Assembly: GCA_964035575.1 (NCBI GenBank)
Contig: OZ037850.1
Location: forward strand, 1,198,501 to 1,262,500
Direction: 5' to 3'
Length of the DNA stretch: 64,000 nt
From: Rhynchopus sp. YZ270_cl-10
Lineage: Eukaryota; Euglenozoa; Diplonemea; Diplonemida; Diplonemidae
Shown here: positions 21,462 through 31,015 of the stretch, piece by piece
How positions within the stretch are numbered: the first letter of the stretch is position 1
Layout: the number at the start of each line of letters is the position of its first letter
Position numbers and translations under genes: made by a program
Notes under the pieces: model-generated
Seen by the model: the letters and a program-made list of their open reading frames with translations, nothing else
The model's database searches: none
Told to the model about the DNA's origin: nothing

Positions 21462-22848
21462 TACCGCGTTTGGAAATATTATGGACCGAATAAATAAAGA
21501 AACAAAATATTATGGACCGAATTAATGATGGTACGTTTGAGGTTTTTGAGTTTCATTTGGTACTTAATTCGGTTCATGATGTTTTGGGGGGCAATTTTTT
21601 TTGTACTTGTCCCCCGAGGAAAGGGCGAATCTTATTTTTTTGACAAGTACTTTTTTGCCCAGAACGATATTAAACCACCTGATTTGCAAAAAACGGCAAA
21701 CCCTCCCAACGCCTCCCAACGCCCTCCCAACACCTCCCAACGCCTCCCAACACCTCCCAACACCTCCCAACACCCCTCCAATTTAGCCCGAATTTTGGGA
21801 ATTTTTTTTTTTGAGGGTGTTCTGTACCCCCTTCTGGAGGGGGTTCCAGGGTGGGGTCCCGGTTCCAAAGTCAAACAAAAAAATAGTGGTGGAAATTTGG
21901 GAAAAATGTATTAATTTAGATGCCCCCAAGGGAAAATCCCGACCTCTGGTGCTGTACTGCTACTGTGTACTGTGTACTGTGTACTGTGTACTGTGTACTG
22001 TGTACTGTGTACTGTGTACTGTACTGTACTGTACTGTACTGTACTGTACTGTACTGTACTGTACTGTACTGTACTGTACTGTACTGTACTGTACTGTACT
22101 GTACTGTACTGTACTGTACTGTACTGTACTGTACTGTACTGTACTGTACTGTACTGTACTGTACTGTACTGTACTGTACTGTACTGTACTGTACTGTACT
22201 GTACTGTACTGTACTGTACTGTACTGTACTGTACTGTACTGTACTGTACTGTACTGTACTGTACTGTACTGTACTGTACTGTACTGTACTGAACTCCCAA
22301 TCCCCTGTGTATACTGTGTATACTGTGTATACTGTGTCTACTGTGTATACTGTGTATACTGTGTATACTGTGTATACTGTGTATACTGTGTATACTGTGT
22401 ATACTGTGTATACTGTGTATACTGTGTATACTGTGTATACTGTGTATACTGTGTCTACTGTGTATACTGTGCAGTGTAAGAAAATTGATCACGTATGTAC
22501 TCAGAACTTGTCCATTTCGGCAAATTGACCCCACCACAGCGAGGACGGATTCCGGAAATGACAATGCAGGTGTTTAAAAACTTCACCAACGAGAAAAAGG
22601 CTCACGCCGGTGGGAAAAAAAGTGTCTCACCTCCCAACGCCCGCCAACGCCTCCCAACACCTCCCAACGCCTCCCAACACCTCCCAACACCTCCCAACAC
22701 CTCCCAACACCCAGCTAATTCAGGTGGGATATGAATCGAATTAATATTTGGTTCGGGTTATTGTTGGACCGAATTAATTATGGTACGTTAGAGATTTTTT
22801 CGGGACATTTGGTACTTAATTCGGTCCATAATATTTCCAATCGCGGTA
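21462..22848. mobile_element. TIR element with hairpin ends carrying TACTG satellites
   Basis: Inverted ends of about 30 bp (TACCGCG, then TTGGAAATATTATGG) lie at 21462-21495 and 22815-22848. Each end also forms its own hairpin (GGACCGAATTAA with TTAATTCGG). Inside, two arrays of a 10-bp CTCCCAACAC-type unit (about 21700-21780 and 22624-22712) flank a satellite core: a 7-mer TACTGTG (21961-22018), a 5-mer TACTG of about 55 copies (22015-22291) and a 9-mer TACTGTGTA of about 18 copies (22306-22470). Long apparent ORFs here only translate the satellite. No transposase is present. The target duplication is unclear. Confidence 0.8.
22015..22291. repeat. Pentanucleotide satellite (TACTG)n, about 55 copies
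   Basis: A pure 5-bp repeat with no interruption visible. It adjoins a 7-mer array on the left, and a 9-mer array of related sequence lies just to the right, so the three probably derive from one another by slippage. Confidence 0.97.
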
Positions 22849-23715
22849 TAGATGAGTGGGTATTCATCTTTGCTTTCCCGTTTTTTTAGCATTTTTAAAA
22901 TAGAGTTATTTTCTGTAGCGGTAGTAAAGCAACGTTAAATAATGAAAATTTGTGTGGTAAAGGGGAGGGCATTCGTTTCATTCTTTGGTCGTGGAACAAA
23001 AGTGAGGATGTTAATTGCCTTGGTAATTTTAAGACAAATGAAAAACATTTCCTTTTGGTGACTAAGCCCGAGAAGCTTAGGATCATCTTATAAAAACTTT
23101 TCTTTTTTCCCTCCCCCAAGCCCGCTCACAAAAACCACTGATTCCGTTTTTTTTTTCCTCTGTTAGGTTCCGCGGCTCGTGGTCACACTGACCACTCTCT
23201 TGTCTATAACCTATCTTCTTTCAGACGTAAACCACGAAATGGATGTAGGACTGCATGGTTGGGTGTCCACCCCGGTACAGGTCACGTACCAACAAGGTCA
23301 CACAGTCACGAGAGGGCTTTGTATTTCAAGTCAACTTCTTTGTATTGTCAAGCGACAATCTGACCCACATTCGCAAAACATCAGTGCAAATAAATGGGGG
23401 CAATGTTCCCCTGTAGAGAACGAAAGAGCACGAAAGAGAGTATTTTTATTAATGACTCTCTTTTTGTGTTCATCGCCAATATCAAAAAATAACTAGTGGA
23501 GCACACTCTAGGGTGGCTACACTAATACAACCAAGTTTTCAAAATAACAAACGGCGTCCTTCCGCCGCCATTTCCTCCCCCAAAAATGCTTCTGTCCACA
23601 CTTTCCTTACCGAACGAACCCTTTTTTATCTCCCCACAGTTTTATCCCTTCCTTCCCGGATACCCCTTTCTTTATCATTCTCACAGAATACACACCCCTC
23701 CGTCTCCCCCAGACT
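22849..23715. other. Intergenic region with F1, F2 and F3 modules
   Basis: F1 at 23057-23089, F2 at 23221-23331 and F3 at 23494-23524 occur in that order, all on the + strand. No gene is seen. Before the next gene the sequence is pyrimidine-rich and contains TCTCACAG at about 23681-23688. Confidence 0.6.
23057..23331 (+). repeat. Composite F1-F2 element
   Basis: F1 pairs GGTGA with TCATC and CTAAG with CTTAG around the loop, and is followed by TTATAAAAAC and a pyrimidine tract. F2 starts directly after TTTCAG with ACGTAAACCACG, contains a GGGTG/CACCC hairpin and CACGAGAGGGC, and ends TTGTATTTCAAG. Confidence 0.7.
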
Positions 23716-24855
23716 ATGACCGATGAAAACCCCGGTTCCGTTGCAGTGAGGGTGGAGAAACAACCGTGTGACAGTTTGGGTGTTGACATCGATTCGTCGC
23801 TTCTTGTAACGCGGGTTGTGTTGGGGGGAGCGTTGTCCGATGCACTGAAGGCAGAGGGGATTTCACGACAACAGATTATAGGGTGCAGGCTGCGGAGCAT
23901 CGATGGTTCAGAGGTGGTGCGCGCACCGGACCTGATAGCGTATACCCTTGGGAGGAGTGCGGTGCGGGTGGTCTTCGTGCCGCAGGGGACGGCGACTACG
24001 ACCACAGTGCAGCTCATTTCGAAGCAGTTTGCAGGGCCGCCGAAGTTGACAACACCGGCAGATTTTCTCCCTGCGTGGGTTGGGGGGACGAAAATGAGTG
24101 AAGATCATACAGAGAGTGCACAGACACGCTTTGAAGTACCTCCAGTGCATCGAAGTGGAGGAGGTGGAGGAGGAGGTGGTGGTGGAGGTGGAGGTGTCAC
24201 AACCGCGCCCTTCATATCAGAGTTCTCCCAATCCAACCCACGTCTTGCAGAGCTTGATGAAAGAATCAGAACCGCAGGGAGTATGGCAGAGTTTTTAGAG
24301 AATGTGTCTGAACGTGTCTCCGTCGCTCGCGGCAACGTGACCCCAGACACACAAACGCCGCCCCCTTCGACGTCGTCCAGCCCAGCGCATTCTCCTTGGA
24401 GTGACGGCCCCCTGCAACATCCGGTGTCCATCACGGCAGGTGGGATGCGGGGAGGGGGGGAGGGGGAGGCGTTGCCAGCAGAGTGGGGCTCCCTGCAGTC
24501 GCCTGGGATGGATGATTCTCCGTACAGAAAGCGGGCGGGGAAGGTGATGTATCCACCGCCGGCTCCAGCGCCGTCGCCGCGGTCTGTCGCGAATTCGCCG
24601 TTTTTTGAGCCGTTTTTTGAAGCTTCCGCAGGGGGTCAGTCGCGGCGTTCGCGAAGGAGTGGTGGCGGTGGCGGTGGTGGTGGTGGTGGTAGCCCTGCAG
24701 GTGAACGTGTGCAACGTGTCGCGCAAACCTCGCACGGCCTCTGGGCTTCGCTCCCCCGGTCAGTCGCAGAACACAACGAAGCAAAAGGGCGGTGGAAGCC
24801 GCGTGAGAAGCCAACCCGACTGGGGAGGCGACAGTCGAAAGACTATATTTCGTGA
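23716..24855 (+). CDS. PDZ-like domain protein with Gly-rich, Ser/Pro-rich disordered tail
   Basis: The 379-residue single-exon product begins with a PDZ-like domain (about residues 8-92): SLGVDI occupies the carboxylate-binding loop, LLVTRVVLGGALSDALKAEG the strand and helix, and CRLRSIDGSEV the strand with a GD-like turn. PDZ domains bind C-terminal or internal peptide motifs and build scaffolds. The remainder is low complexity: a poly-Gly run near residue 150, Pro/Ser-rich stretches, a second poly-Gly run near 315, and a basic C-terminus. The poly-Gly runs are encoded by (GGW)n repeats at about 24159-24197 and 24660-24690, so length variation is likely. No catalytic domain is present. The ATG at 23716 is the first in frame. 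Confidence 0.7.
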   Translation: MTDENPGSVAVRVEKQPCDSLGVDIDSSLLVTRVVLGGALSDALKAEGISRQQIIGCRLRSIDGSEVVRAPDLIAYTLGRSAVRVVFVPQGTATTTTVQLISKQFAGPPKLTTPADFLPAWVGGTKMSEDHTESAQTRFEVPPVHRSGGGGGGGGGGGGGVTTAPFISEFSQSNPRLAELDERIRTAGSMAEFLENVSERVSVARGNVTPDTQTPPPSTSSSPAHSPWSDGPLQHPVSITAGGMRGGGEGEALPAEWGSLQSPGMDDSPYRKRAGKVMYPPPAPAPSPRSVANSPFFEPFFEASAGGQSRRSRRSGGGGGGGGGGSPAGERVQRVAQTSHGLWASLPRSVAEHNEAKGRWKPREKPTRLGRRQSKDYIS

Positions 24856-25094
24856 GGGGTTTCTCTAGAATTTCCCCCCTTTTTTTTTGTAAATAGATTA
24901 TAGAACAATAGAACAAAAACAACACACTTTCAACATTCCCCACCCACGCATCATTTTTATCCCTTTTGTTCTGACACCGGAACGTATCTCTGGGAATTAT
25001 ACATCTTTTTCCTCCCCCCACAGGAGGTTGGTAAGACCGACACTTAGGGAGAGTCTTGCCCTAGGGGCGAGGGGTGTGTGGGCACAGGTACACA

Positions 25095-25910
25095 ATGGCA
25101 GAGGGGTACGTGGAGGTGTGTCCGATGGAGGAGCTGGAGGCGCGCAAGCGGAAACGCATCAACGCAGCGGTGAACGGGCGTTACGTCACCATCTTCCGCT
25201 TTGGCGAGCCGGAGCCAAAACTCTACTGCATCGACACTAGCTGCTACCACGCAGGGGGCTCGCTTGCGCTGGGCGACATCGAGGAGGTTAATGGGGTACC
25301 CTGCATCAAATGCCCGACACATCAGTTCCGATTAAGTCTCACAGACGGACGACAGGCGGTTTTTACCTACGACGTCGTAGACGACGCGTATGTTTTATTT
25401 TTTATTTTTTTGTCAAACCACTTCATTCCCCACAGCGTCGGTCCCTGCTACCTCCACTTCCCCGACGACCAGTCCCCAAAGCAGCGTGTGCATGAGGCAA
25501 TGGAACTCGACGGAAAGATCTTTGTGAAGCTGTCCTCAGAAGGCTCTGAAACTGTGCAGGTTGCGAGCGACCGTCTTGCGTTCAGGGGGGATGTGGTCAA
25601 GCAGAACGGGGCGAGGGTATGTACTGAGGGTAGCACTGTCCCATTGGGGCCGAAAACCTGGGTCGCCCGGGTATTTCTCGAATTTTTTTTTACAGTAAGC
25701 CGGTGCACGAGAACCTTGAATCATTTTGGTGTCTCTTGCCATCCTTTTTGCCTAACAAACCTCCAACAGGTACACTGCACTGTGGGTGAGGCGCAAGACG
25801 CAGATGGGGGTAACCGGCGCAGGTCCACAACCCTCCCCGGCTCTTCCAACCCTCCCTCACGCAATAGAGCACCAACACTGCCTGGCAGCTCCGAAGCACC
25901 CCCGCAGTGA
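25095..25910 (+). CDS. Rieske [2Fe-2S] domain protein, three exons
   Basis: Exons 25095-25387, 25436-25616 and 25770-25910 encode 204 residues. The cluster ligands are Cys50-Tyr-His52 and Cys73-Pro-Thr-His76, the CxH and CxxH variant found in Rieske-type ferredoxins and RFESD-like proteins, so the likely role is electron transfer. Both introns open GTATGT and end CACAG or AACAG; their lengths (48 and 153 nt) are multiples of three and neither has an in-frame stop, so unspliced message would still read through. The 48-nt intron is near the lower limit for spliceosomal introns. The C-terminal 50 residues, rich in Ser, Pro and Arg, depend on the second intron call. The second intron contains an F1-type hairpin. 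I take ATG 25095 because the frame upstream lacks another ATG. Confidence 0.85.
   Translation: MAEGYVEVCPMEELEARKRKRINAAVNGRYVTIFRFGEPEPKLYCIDTSCYHAGGSLALGDIEEVNGVPCIKCPTHQFRLSLTDGRQAVFTYDVVDDAYVLFFIFLSNHFIPHSVGPCYLHFPDDQSPKQRVHEAMELDGKIFVKLSSEGSETVQVASDRLAFRGDVVKQNGARVCTEGSTVPLGPKTWVARVFLEFFFTVSRCTRTLNHFGVSCHPFCLTNLQQVHCTVGEAQDADGGNRRRSTTLPGSSNPPSRNRAPTLPGSSEAPPQ
25692..25726 (+). repeat. F1-like hairpin inside intron 2 of the Rieske gene
   Basis: GGTGCACGAGAACC followed by TTGAATCAT reproduces the F1 plan (short stem, ACGAGA loop, downstream TCAT) in sense orientation within the intron. Confidence 0.5.
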
Positions 25911-26316
25911 TCTCAGGGCATATCCTAAATATTGGGGCCGGAGTCGAAAATTTGGAAAACGGGTCCAAAAAAACGCACTTCATAACCCCGTCAACGTCCC
26001 GTAAATAATAACCCGTGTAATTTTTTTTTTGGTGAATACGTGTGTTTAGTATACCTTTCCGAGCTGATCCCGTGCAGTGGTGGGGTCGATGTTGAAAATT
26101 GGACAATTTTTTGTCCTCATTTTTTTATCAGCCCAGCTGCACTTCTGCGCCCTTTTTTCCAAAAAAAAAAAAATAAGTACACGCGCTTGACCGTCAGCTA
26201 TCCTTATACAAAAAAAAACGCGCTGACACCTTTTTCAAAAATCTCGGGTACCGGGTAGTGATTTAGGATTTGCCCTGGTGATATGCTACGTTTTCTTTTT
26301 CTTTTTCGGGGGGGAG
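25911..26316. other. Spacer after the Rieske gene
   Basis: AT-rich, with homopolymer runs and no recognisable gene or module. Confidence 0.4.
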
Positions 26317-26452
26317 CAGGGGACATTGGTAGTTTGAGATTTTGAAAAAAAAGCCGGTGTGAGCAGTGTTTCCCACGGTGAGATTTTGGGGTGAGAAATC
26401 TCACAAAAAAAAAAAAAAAAAAAAAAGTGAGGTGAGAAATCTCACCTGCAGG

Positions 26453-26483
<31 letters not shown>

Positions 26484-27606
26484 GGTTGAACCACGGGAGT
26501 ACCATGGGGAACTGGGTTGCTGACCGCACCATTCAGGCTGTACCTCAATTTTTTTTTGCCTGCGGCGCCATTTTCCCTTTTTTGCTCCGCAAAAAAGGGT
26601 TAGGTGTGTGACTTTGTGCTGTAAAAAGATAGATTTTTACACTGTACCCTAATTTTTTTTCGCCTGCGGCGCCATTTGTTTGATTTTTTTTTTGCTCCGC
26701 AAAAATCCCTATGTTCCCAATGTCCCTGGTCAGCAGTGCTGAAAAAATTTTGGGCACAAAAACAAGCTGACCCCCCAATCTTCCAACGACAGTGACATTT
26801 ATGTCAACAATTTTTAGAAATGTTGCGTACCGTGGCTTCGCTTGGGTGCCATGCCTGCCATGACTGCCGTTTATTTTGTAAATGTACTGAGTTTACTGAT
26901 AATTCGTATACCACGTGTGCCTGGTGCAAATATCAATGAAGTGCCGAACTCCGAGAAATTCTCACATTCCGCCGGAGGCCCCCAACTTGAGCTAAGGTGG
27001 GGACCCGGGCGCGCGAAGCGCGCCCGGGCTCGCCACACCTATACAAAAACCCGCAAAACCGCAAAATCTCACCTATTTTCAGAGTTAGGTGAGATGCTGG
27101 GAAACACTGGGTGTGAGCCAAAAAAGCCGGTGTGAGGCAATTTTTTTTTCCCCACGCATTTTTGGCAGAGACCTCCACAACTCTTTCCCCTCCGCGCCCT
27201 TGTCTAACCATATGACATCAAAAGTTTTCTGGCGAAGCCACGGTACGCAACATTTCAAAAATTGTGACATAAAATCGCACGCTTTTATAGCCAAACTATG
27301 GTAAAGGTAGCTGTGACTATGGCATAGGGTAGAGCTGTGGGCTACCGCTCGTCATTTTTAGCTGCGCCGCAGGCGCACGGTACGCTACTTTTTTATGAGA
27401 GTTGCGAACATCTATTTCTTTTGATTGAACGGACCGATTGGTCTTTATGGTGGGGTCACATGCACATAAGAAACCGCTACAGATGTGGTTGTAGCCTTGT
27501 ATGAGGAGATAAAATTCAGAAAAAAATTCAAAAATCCTCCTTTTTCTTTTTTTTTTTTTTTTCCTCAAAATCCCACACCGGCACACCGGCATACTAATGT
27601 CCCCTG
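26317..27606. mobile_element. hAT-type MITE interrupted by a second hAT MITE
   Basis: It begins CAGGGGACATTGGTA and ends in the inverse of CAGGGGACATTAGTA. GGGGGGAG lies on both sides (26309-26316 and 27607-27614). Without the nested element it would be about 536 bp. Its own interior carries a C(GAA)G hairpin (27230-27240) and a C(GCA)G hairpin (27363-27377), each followed by ACGGTACGC. Confidence 0.85.
26364..27109. mobile_element. Nested hAT-type MITE, 8-bp target duplication GGTGTGAG
   Basis: It begins CAGTGTTTCCCA and ends TGGGAAACACTG; GGTGTGAG lies at 26356-26363 and 27110-27117. Inside, on the - strand, are C(GCA)G and C(GGA)G hairpins near 26558-26593 and again near 26660-26700. On the + strand at 27004-27028 is a perfect 11-bp stem closing on GAA. 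A segment of about 180 bp (26820-26995) is an inverted copy of 50200-50405. Confidence 0.88.
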
Positions 27607-28907
27607 GGGGGGAGGGTTTTTTAGGGTCTTTGACAATGTCCTGTATATGAGGCTTTTAGGTTTTATGCTGAAAACCTCAAAAGCGATGCTTTTGTGGTCT
27701 ATTTCATATGGGAGGGGCGAGGATGAGTTTTAAGATGGACTCAGGTTCATTATAAACTTTTCTTTTCGGGTCTACTCCCTCGGTGTTCTGGTCACGCACC
27801 TAGGTACACTGTCACGAGAGGGCTTTGTATTTCAAGACACAGTTCTTTTTTTCCCCCTCATTCTTCCATCCCTAACATACTCAGTTGGTTTTGACGTGCA
27901 AAAAAGAAAAAGGTTTTTCCTCTAGGGGAAATAGCTGTGTGTCTGCTCACAGTTTTTTTCCTGCAAGCAACTCCCCAGCACTTCGTGGGGTTCGCTAACC
28001 CCCGCGGAGTGGTCATTTGTCTGCGTTCCTTGGAGACGTGTTGTGTTTTTTTGTTTGCACCTTTCACTTTCTATTCTATTTGGTTCCGTTGGGATATTTT
28101 CTGTTGCATGCTTTGGAACCTGAACTTTTTTATCTAGCTTCCCCGAGGGTTCTGAAGATGTATGTGGTTTTAAAATCAGGTTTTTTTTTGGCATTTCCTG
28201 TCTTTTTCACGTCTTACACAATGAGAAAAAGAATAAGCAAGTAGTATCAGATTGGTGAAAACCAGCTCTGAAAAGGATTGGTTTTTTTTTGCACGAGAAA
28301 AAAATGTTTGGAGAGAAAGAGTGAATGAGCGTGTGGCGGGGGTGTTCCTGAGGCAGCTCTTCTCACGCAAGGAGGTCGACCACACACCTACGACATACTC
28401 ATAATGGTTTGTGATTATTGTCACGATCAATGGGGGGAATGATCATGGGTGTGGTGGGATTTAGCCACTTTGCACCTTGCCTCGCAGAGTGTTGTTGCCA
28501 CTTCAAAAACCAAGGCGACGGTGGGCTTTTTGATAAAGCAACTTGTTGTCAATTCTAAAGATTGAAGATTTCTTTGAGCACTCAATTAACCACAATAACG
28601 ACACTTCTGTTTAACACATTTTTTTTTTTTTCATCTCTTTGTTTCCGGATTTGGGCGCACAAAAGACCCGATCTTATTTCAGGATTTTTTTTTTTGTCTT
28701 TTGCAGTTTCAGAGCTTTTCAGGGCTCCATTCTTGCGCAAAAAGTGCCCCTTCAGGTCAGGTACGGTACATCATTCATATTGAGACAGCTTGGCTTGAAG
28801 GACTTCCTCTAGGTGGCAAAAAAGCCCTAATGGTTGTATGTGTTCCCTGATATTGTGTTGGTTTTGCTCACATCTGGGTGATTTTTTTTTTTGTCATGGT
28901 TGTGGTC
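27607..28907. other. Intergenic region with F1, F2-tail, F6 and a 200-bp repeat copy
   Basis: F1 (27731-27752) is followed by an F2 tail (27776-27840). F6/F4-like hairpins lie at 27950-28050. The shortest copy of the 200-bp repeat is at 28528-28680. No gene is recognised. Confidence 0.55.
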
Positions 28908-29565
28908 CAGGGTATTAGGGTGAAAATCCAAAATTCCGGAAAAAACTGGTTTTTCTGGTTTTCTCTCCTGGGTGGCGAAAACTAGTTTTTCCGGCGAAAA
29001 CCTCCACCGTTGACGGGCACAGTCACCTTTTTCGGGTTTTTCGGGGGTGGGGTCAGTGTCTTATCCAGGAATCCAGATTTCAAGATTGGGGAGGTCAGCT
29101 TATTTTTTGCTCAAAATATTTTTCGGCGCTGCTGACCATTGCGAACATAGGGACGGTATTTTTCTTTTGCGGAGCAAAAAAATAATATAAAATGGCGCCG
29201 CAGGCGAAAAATTTTGAGGGTACGGTGTAAAAATGTAGCTTTTTACACCACAGAGCCACTCAACGAACCCTTTTTTGCGGAGCAAAAAAGGAAAAATGGC
29301 GCCGCAGGCAAAAAAAAATCAAGGAACAGCCATTTCACAAAGGCACTCCCGTGGTTCAACCACGGTTCTACCAGGCGGGGAAAAAATGCAGGGAAAAAAA
29401 TCGAGTCCGCCCTAATCTGGGGACGACATTTACAGAAAGGCCTGGTGAAAAGTGTCGGTTTTTTTTTCCCCTCCAGATTTCTCTGTTTTTTTTTTTTTTT
29501 TTGAAAACCAGTTTTTGGAAAAACTGGTTTTCAAAACCAGTTTTTTTAACCACCCTAATACCCTG
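28908..29565. mobile_element. hAT-type MITE, 8-bp target duplication TTGTGGTC
   Basis: It begins CAGGGTATTAGGGTG and ends CACCCTAATACCCTG; TTGTGGTC lies at 28900-28907 and 29566-29573. Subterminal segments repeat AACTGG/CCAGTT inverted motifs. The centre (29165-29310) carries two copies of a paired module: a TTGC(GGA)GCAA hairpin followed by a GCC(GCA)GGC hairpin. Confidence 0.9.
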
Positions 29566-31015
29566 TTGTGGTCTGGTTTCAACTGAAAACTCAGACGACA
29601 TTCCTTTTTTGTTTTTGTTGGGTGGGGTGGGGGGTGGGTGCAGGGGAGGTGGGGGGAGGTAATGAGTGGAAAGCTCACAGATTTTGTTCTTTTGATGTCT
29701 GCATGTGAATATATGTCCCAGCTGGGGCTGTTCACATATTTTTCATTGGAAAATGGTTGAAAAAAAACCGTGCATTTGTTTTGTCATTCATTCGCTGAGA
29801 TGGAGGGGAGTGTTCTTTTGTGTGCCTGCGTCCGCCGGTGTACGGTGAGGCGTTAGCACTTTCTACTTCTTTTCTTTTTTGTCAGATCGTGTTTTTCTCC
29901 CCCCCTGTAGATGACTGCCTCACGATGTTTTGCACCTTTTTTTTCGATATCGATATTTCACAGAACACACATCATTTTTTTAGGCAATATCACAGGAATT
30001 ACCCAAAATAACTGATTTTTCAAAACACACAGATCAAGGGTAAAAAATGCAAAGCCCCAACAAAAAGGAAAGAAAAAAAAAAAACAAAAAGAGAACCATC
30101 TGGCGGGTGGGAGGTACAAAATAGACCAATTTTTTTTTTCTTCTTCCTCATTGAATGAATAACCAAAAGATATTTCACCCCCTTTCCTAATCTTTTCTCT
30201 GCTGGCTGATGAGTGGAAGCGGGAGTAGAGCATATCAGATGTAAACCACGAAATGGATGTGTAGGACTGCATGGTTGGGTGTCCACCCCGGTACAGCCGG
30301 TTATGTACCAAGGTACACTGTTCACGAGAGGGCTTTGTATTTCAAATCAACTTATTTTCTCAACCTATTTCAACTCTGCTTTTTCTCCTACTTCATAGTA
30401 TCTCACCTACCGGAGCGTATGAAAAACCAATTCACGGTAGACTGTGTAATTCTCAGCTGGCAGATTACCTTAAAGGAGTGCAGTGTCCCATCAGGTACTC
30501 CTCCGCGCACATCGACGCCCGCACCTTGTGGAGCCGGTATCGATCCCGGGAGGACAGCATTTCGTCCTTTCATTCCATTGTTGATGAAATTGGCGATATC
30601 GCGAAGGGTTTTTCATTTCGCTTATTTCGAAGGAGTATTCAGACTGTCAGTCGGAGTATTAAATAGGTTGATTGACGTGGGCCTGGCATTTCCATTTTTC
30701 GCTTTTTACCACCGATTTAAACCGATCACCACCGATCACCTTCGATCACCATCGACCAAGGTCAGCGTCCCAGCCTATTAAACCATTACCACAAAACGTT
30801 GCGGGAGAAGGAAAAAATAAAAAACAGCGGCGGAAACTGTATGGAAATTCACCTGATTTCAACCCATTTCGACTACACGTTTTCTCAAAAGCCCATCCCC
30901 GTCTCAGAGAACACTACATCACACTACACCCCCTTTTCTCCCTCCCCCCCTTCACCTTCCTTCTTTCCCGCATTCGACCCTCCTTTTTTCCCTTTCTTTT
31001 TGCTGTGTGTTTTTG
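29566..31015. other. Intergenic region with F4 and F2 modules
   Basis: F4 at 29820-29870 and a full F2 at 30235-30347 are present, both on the + strand. A 30405-30666 open stretch (within a longer frame from 30271) has mixed composition but no recognisable domain; I do not call it a gene. The 100 bases before 31016 are strongly pyrimidine-rich. Confidence 0.5.
30235..30347 (+). repeat. F2 module, full copy
   Basis: It starts after ATCAG with ATGTAAACCACG, contains hairpins GGGTG/CACCC and GTACC/GGTAC, the string CACGAGAGGGC, and ends TTGTATTTCAAA. Matches the copies at 23221 and 62150 over most of its length. Confidence 0.7.

Noticed and set aside
21811-22564. Long ORFs on both strands with repeats such as YCTVL and YSTVQ
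   Set aside because: They translate the TACTG satellite; no codon bias or domain, and every frame is open simply because the repeat lacks stops.
30271-30666. 131-codon ORF after an F2 module
   Set aside because: Its first third translates the F2 repeat and a T-rich tract; the remainder has no known domain. Left as intergenic.
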